Assembly (NCBI GenBank): GCA_018624035.1
Contig: JAAZUU010000013.1
Coordinates: 1 to 34,703 of the forward strand
DNA: 34,703 nt
Source of the DNA: Rhodobiaceae bacterium
GTDB taxonomy: Bacteria > Pseudomonadota > Alphaproteobacteria > Puniceispirillales > Puniceispirillaceae
Reading direction: 5' to 3'
A model generated the notes under the pieces. The model did not search any database and was not told where the DNA came from. It saw only the letters and a program-made list of their open reading frames with translations. Positions 33,140-34,703 of the stretch are shown in pieces; positions within the stretch are counted from its first letter, which is position 1, and every line of letters starts with the position of its first letter. The translations under genes and the position numbers were made by a program.

Positions 33140-33608
33140 CGGCCAGACCCGGACCGACAAGCCGGTAAGCCCGGGCGAAGCCGAGCACCATCACACCACC
33201 TGTCGGGCGCAACCGAAGCAGATGAAAATCGGTGAAATCCCGGATCAGGCCCATTGTCGGGCCATGACGCGATTCAAAGCCGTCACAAACAACATTGAAG
33301 AGGGATGAATTACGATTTATTTCAATTAGTTCTGAATCAAACTTTATGCGTTTTCTTGCCCATATATTCTGTGCGACTTCCTCATCCTCGATGACAAGAC
33401 AGGCCGCCTTCCCAGCCTCCAGCATGGCGCGGACATGCGCGGACAGGCGGCTTGGATAGATAAACATGTCACCATCATGGCGAATGACAGGCGTCACTCC
33501 CATTTCGGGAATCTCCCCCTCGCCAAGGGCGGCCACCAGGATCGTCCGCGCCTTTGCCAACAGGCTGTCGCGCTCCGCCTCAAGGCCTGCGATGTCGATA
33601 TCATCCAT
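33114..33608 (-). CDS. HugZ/HutZ-like FMN-binding split-barrel (pyridoxamine phosphate oxidase-fold) protein
   Basis: A 164-residue protein from the ATG at 33608, chosen because AAGGA lies 7 bases upstream; an upstream start at 33656 would add 16 residues. It has the split-barrel fold and segments characteristic of the heme-utilisation group: CLVIEDEEVAQNIWARKRIKF, a FESRHGPTMGLIRDFTDFHLLRLRPTGGVMVLGFARAY block close to HugZ/HutZ, and a C-terminal tail with one His (H160, VTAHLRQS) where those proteins place a heme ligand. A heme-degrading or heme-storing role is therefore possible, but no heme transport gene is nearby and related proteins of this fold bind FMN. It overlaps the convergent EamA gene and diverges from the DsbA-like gene. 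Confidence 0.78.
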   Translation of the reverse strand: MDDIDIAGLEAERDSLLAKARTILVAALGEGEIPEMGVTPVIRHDGDMFIYPSRLSAHVRAMLEAGKAACLVIEDEEVAQNIWARKRIKFDSELIEINRNSSLFNVVCDGFESRHGPTMGLIRDFTDFHLLRLRPTGGVMVLGFARAYRLVGPGLAVTAHLRQS

Positions 33609-33677
33609 GATGCATCCTTTCGGCATGGCTGTGTCATGATACTCTTGCGGCAGCACCGCTTCGCCTGTATCTGCTTA

Positions 33678-33690
33678 GATATGACATATC
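33678..33690. promoter_or_regulatory. Palindrome in the hugZ-like / dsbA-like divergent spacer
   Basis: GATATGACATATC is a perfect palindrome with 6-base arms around one central base. It sits in the 159-base spacer between two divergent genes, where an operator for a dimeric repressor would be expected. The binding protein is unknown. Confidence 0.4.
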
Positions 33691-33703
33691 AACGGGCGTG
33701 CAA

Positions 33704-33737
33704 GCCGGGCGCACATGCCGGGCGCACATGCCGGGCG
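33704..33737. repeat. Short tandem repeat, 13-base unit
   Basis: The unit GCCGGGCGCACAT occurs twice head to tail (33704-33716, 33717-33729), then its first eight bases once more (33730-33737). It lies about 30 bases upstream of the DsbA-like start and is non-coding by my start choice. It could vary in copy number. Confidence 0.75.
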
Positions 33738-33767
33738 AACGGCATCACTCATGGACGAGGCAGGCGG

Positions 33768-34412
33768 ATGCAGGACCAGTCAGCCACAACAGATCTGAGA
33801 ACCGTATCGGTGGAGGTGTTCGCCGATGTGATCTGCCCGTGGTGCTATATCGGCAAACGCCGTCTCGACATGGCCTTCGAGTCGCGACGCGATGTCAGGC
33901 CATCCTATGTCTGGCGCACCTTCCTGCTGAACCCGACCATGCCACCCGAGGGTATGGAACGGCTGGCCTATCTGAGCGCGAAATTCGGCAATTCAGCGGC
34001 AGCGGTTTATGGGCGCATCGCGGCCGCCGGGCTCGACAGCGGGATCGAATTCCGTTTCGACGCCATCTCGAGGACGCCGGACAGCCGGCCAGCCCACCGG
34101 ATGCTGATCGCGGCCGGGCCGGACAGTGCCGAGCTGTCAGAAGCCATCTACCGCGCCTATTTTGTCGATGGGCATGATATCAGCGATCCGCTTGTCCTGG
34201 AGACCATCGCCGCTGAATTCGGACGCCCCGACCTGATAGAGGCGGCAGCGGATGACGCGGTCGCGCGCCAACTCGACACGCATCTTGCGACCGGCAACCG
34301 GATGCGGCTTGACGGCGTGCCGTTCTTCATCTTCGGCGGTAAATACGCCATTGCCGGAGCGCATCTTCCCGAGCATCTGCTGCCGGCCATCGATGCCGCG
34401 GCGGCGCTGTGA
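33768..34412 (+). CDS. DsbA/FrnE-family thioredoxin-fold oxidoreductase
   Basis: A 214-residue thioredoxin-fold protein. The active site VICPWCYIGKRR is the FrnE/DsbA-like CxxC motif, and the cis-proline loop reads GVPFFIF. Between them lies the usual helical insertion (WRTFLLNPTMPPEG...). No signal peptide is present, so it is cytosolic. FrnE-type proteins act as disulfide isomerases or oxidoreductases; some relatives isomerise hydroxychromene carboxylate, but those usually lack the second Cys. I chose the ATG at 33768 because the 111 upstream in-frame codons show no conservation and cross a tandem repeat. It ends 3 bases before the convergent mfd stop. Confidence 0.88.
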   Translation: MQDQSATTDLRTVSVEVFADVICPWCYIGKRRLDMAFESRRDVRPSYVWRTFLLNPTMPPEGMERLAYLSAKFGNSAAAVYGRIAAAGLDSGIEFRFDAISRTPDSRPAHRMLIAAGPDSAELSEAIYRAYFVDGHDISDPLVLETIAAEFGRPDLIEAAADDAVARQLDTHLATGNRMRLDGVPFFIFGGKYAIAGAHLPEHLLPAIDAAAAL

Positions 34413-34415
34413 GGG

Positions 34416-34703
34416 TCACGCGCCAAGCGCGATGAGTTCCTGCACAATCTGCTTGCATATGGCAGGCCGGTCCTCGGCGACCGGCATCGCGCGCTGCATG
34501 ACAAGCTTGTGGTCCGCGCGAAGCTGCACCTCGCCCGCCTTGCCGGCGATCCAGGCGACAAGCTGTTCCGGCCGGGTGAATTCATTGTTGCGGAAGGCCA
34601 GCGACAGCCCCTTCGGCCCGACATCGATGCGCTCGACACCGACATGACGGCACAGCTGCTTCAACTCGATGACCGCTAGAAGATTGCGCACCGAATCCGG
34701 CAC
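34416..34703 (-). CDS. mfd: Transcription-repair coupling factor Mfd (C-terminal fragment; 5' part beyond window)
   Basis: The frame is open to the right-hand edge, so only about 95 C-terminal residues are seen. They match the C-terminal TRCF domain of Mfd: VRNLLAVIELKQLCRHVGVERIDVGPKGLSLAFR followed by FTRPEQLVAWI and a short RADHKLV strand. Mfd is a DNA translocase that removes stalled RNA polymerase and recruits UvrA for transcription-coupled repair. The helicase part must lie to the right of the window. It converges with the DsbA-like gene, with stop codons 3 bases apart. Confidence 0.85.
   Translation of the reverse strand: MPDSVRNLLAVIELKQLCRHVGVERIDVGPKGLSLAFRNNEFTRPEQLVAWIAGKAGEVQLRADHKLVMQRAMPVAEDRPAICKQIVQELIALGA

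Noticed and set aside
33435-33767. N-terminal extension of 111 codons for the DsbA-like protein.
   Set aside because: It overlaps the divergent HugZ-like gene and a tandem repeat, has no conserved sequence, and the ATG at 33768 gives the normal family length.

Overview
The window is a GC-rich (about 60%), gene-dense stretch of a bacterial chromosome, most likely from an alphaproteobacterium, perhaps a marine or free-living relative of the Rhodospirillales/SAR116 type. This assignment rests on the protein families, which I recognised by motif, and on codon use; it is an inference because no rRNA marker is present. I see no rRNA, tRNA, CRISPR array, transposase or phage gene. ATGA-type overlaps between successive genes are frequent.

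Layout: (1) 1-1124, end of a urease accessory operon (ureF partial, ureG). (2) 1210-4061, hexuronate pair uxaC-uxuB. (3) 4029-12143, an amino-sugar and peptidoglycan-recycling block: nagA (minus), anmK, a two-enzyme amidase + NlpC/P60 fusion, ampG (minus), a YkuD-family enzyme without signal peptide, a GH84 glycosidase and an M19 dipeptidase, closed by an intrinsic terminator. (4) 12206-14933, an ABC importer (permease, ATPase, NMT1-type binding protein) on the minus strand. (5) 15275-18028, a divergent phosphoenolpyruvate carboxylase. (6) 18412-22400, a TPP enzyme coupled to a secreted subtilase, then a convergent trypsin-like protease. (7) 22480-26235, a sulfatase, a duplicated small-domain protein and an MFS transporter. 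(8) 26398-29453, a FecR-domain exported protein followed by a TPR + outer-membrane beta-barrel gene carrying an in-frame amber codon just after its signal peptide. (9) 29466-34703, TauE-type and two EamA-type membrane proteins, a fluoroacetate-dehalogenase-like hydrolase, a HugZ/HutZ-like split-barrel protein, a DsbA/FrnE-type protein and the C-terminal end of mfd.

The most interesting unit is block 3. It could form a muropeptide-recycling pathway built from non-standard parts: AmpG imports GlcNAc-anhydroMurNAc peptides; a GH84 enzyme would replace NagZ; an amidase fused to an NlpC/P60 peptidase would replace AmpD plus a separate peptidase; a cytosolic YkuD protein would replace LdcA; an M19 dipeptidase would finish the peptide; AnmK and NagA would process the sugars. 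These substitutions are inferred from family membership and context, not shown experimentally. Secondary points are the amber-interrupted outer-membrane gene next to its probable cargo, a fluoroacetate dehalogenase homologue with its whole active site, an altered G4 motif in UreG and an altered active site in the PEPC homologue.
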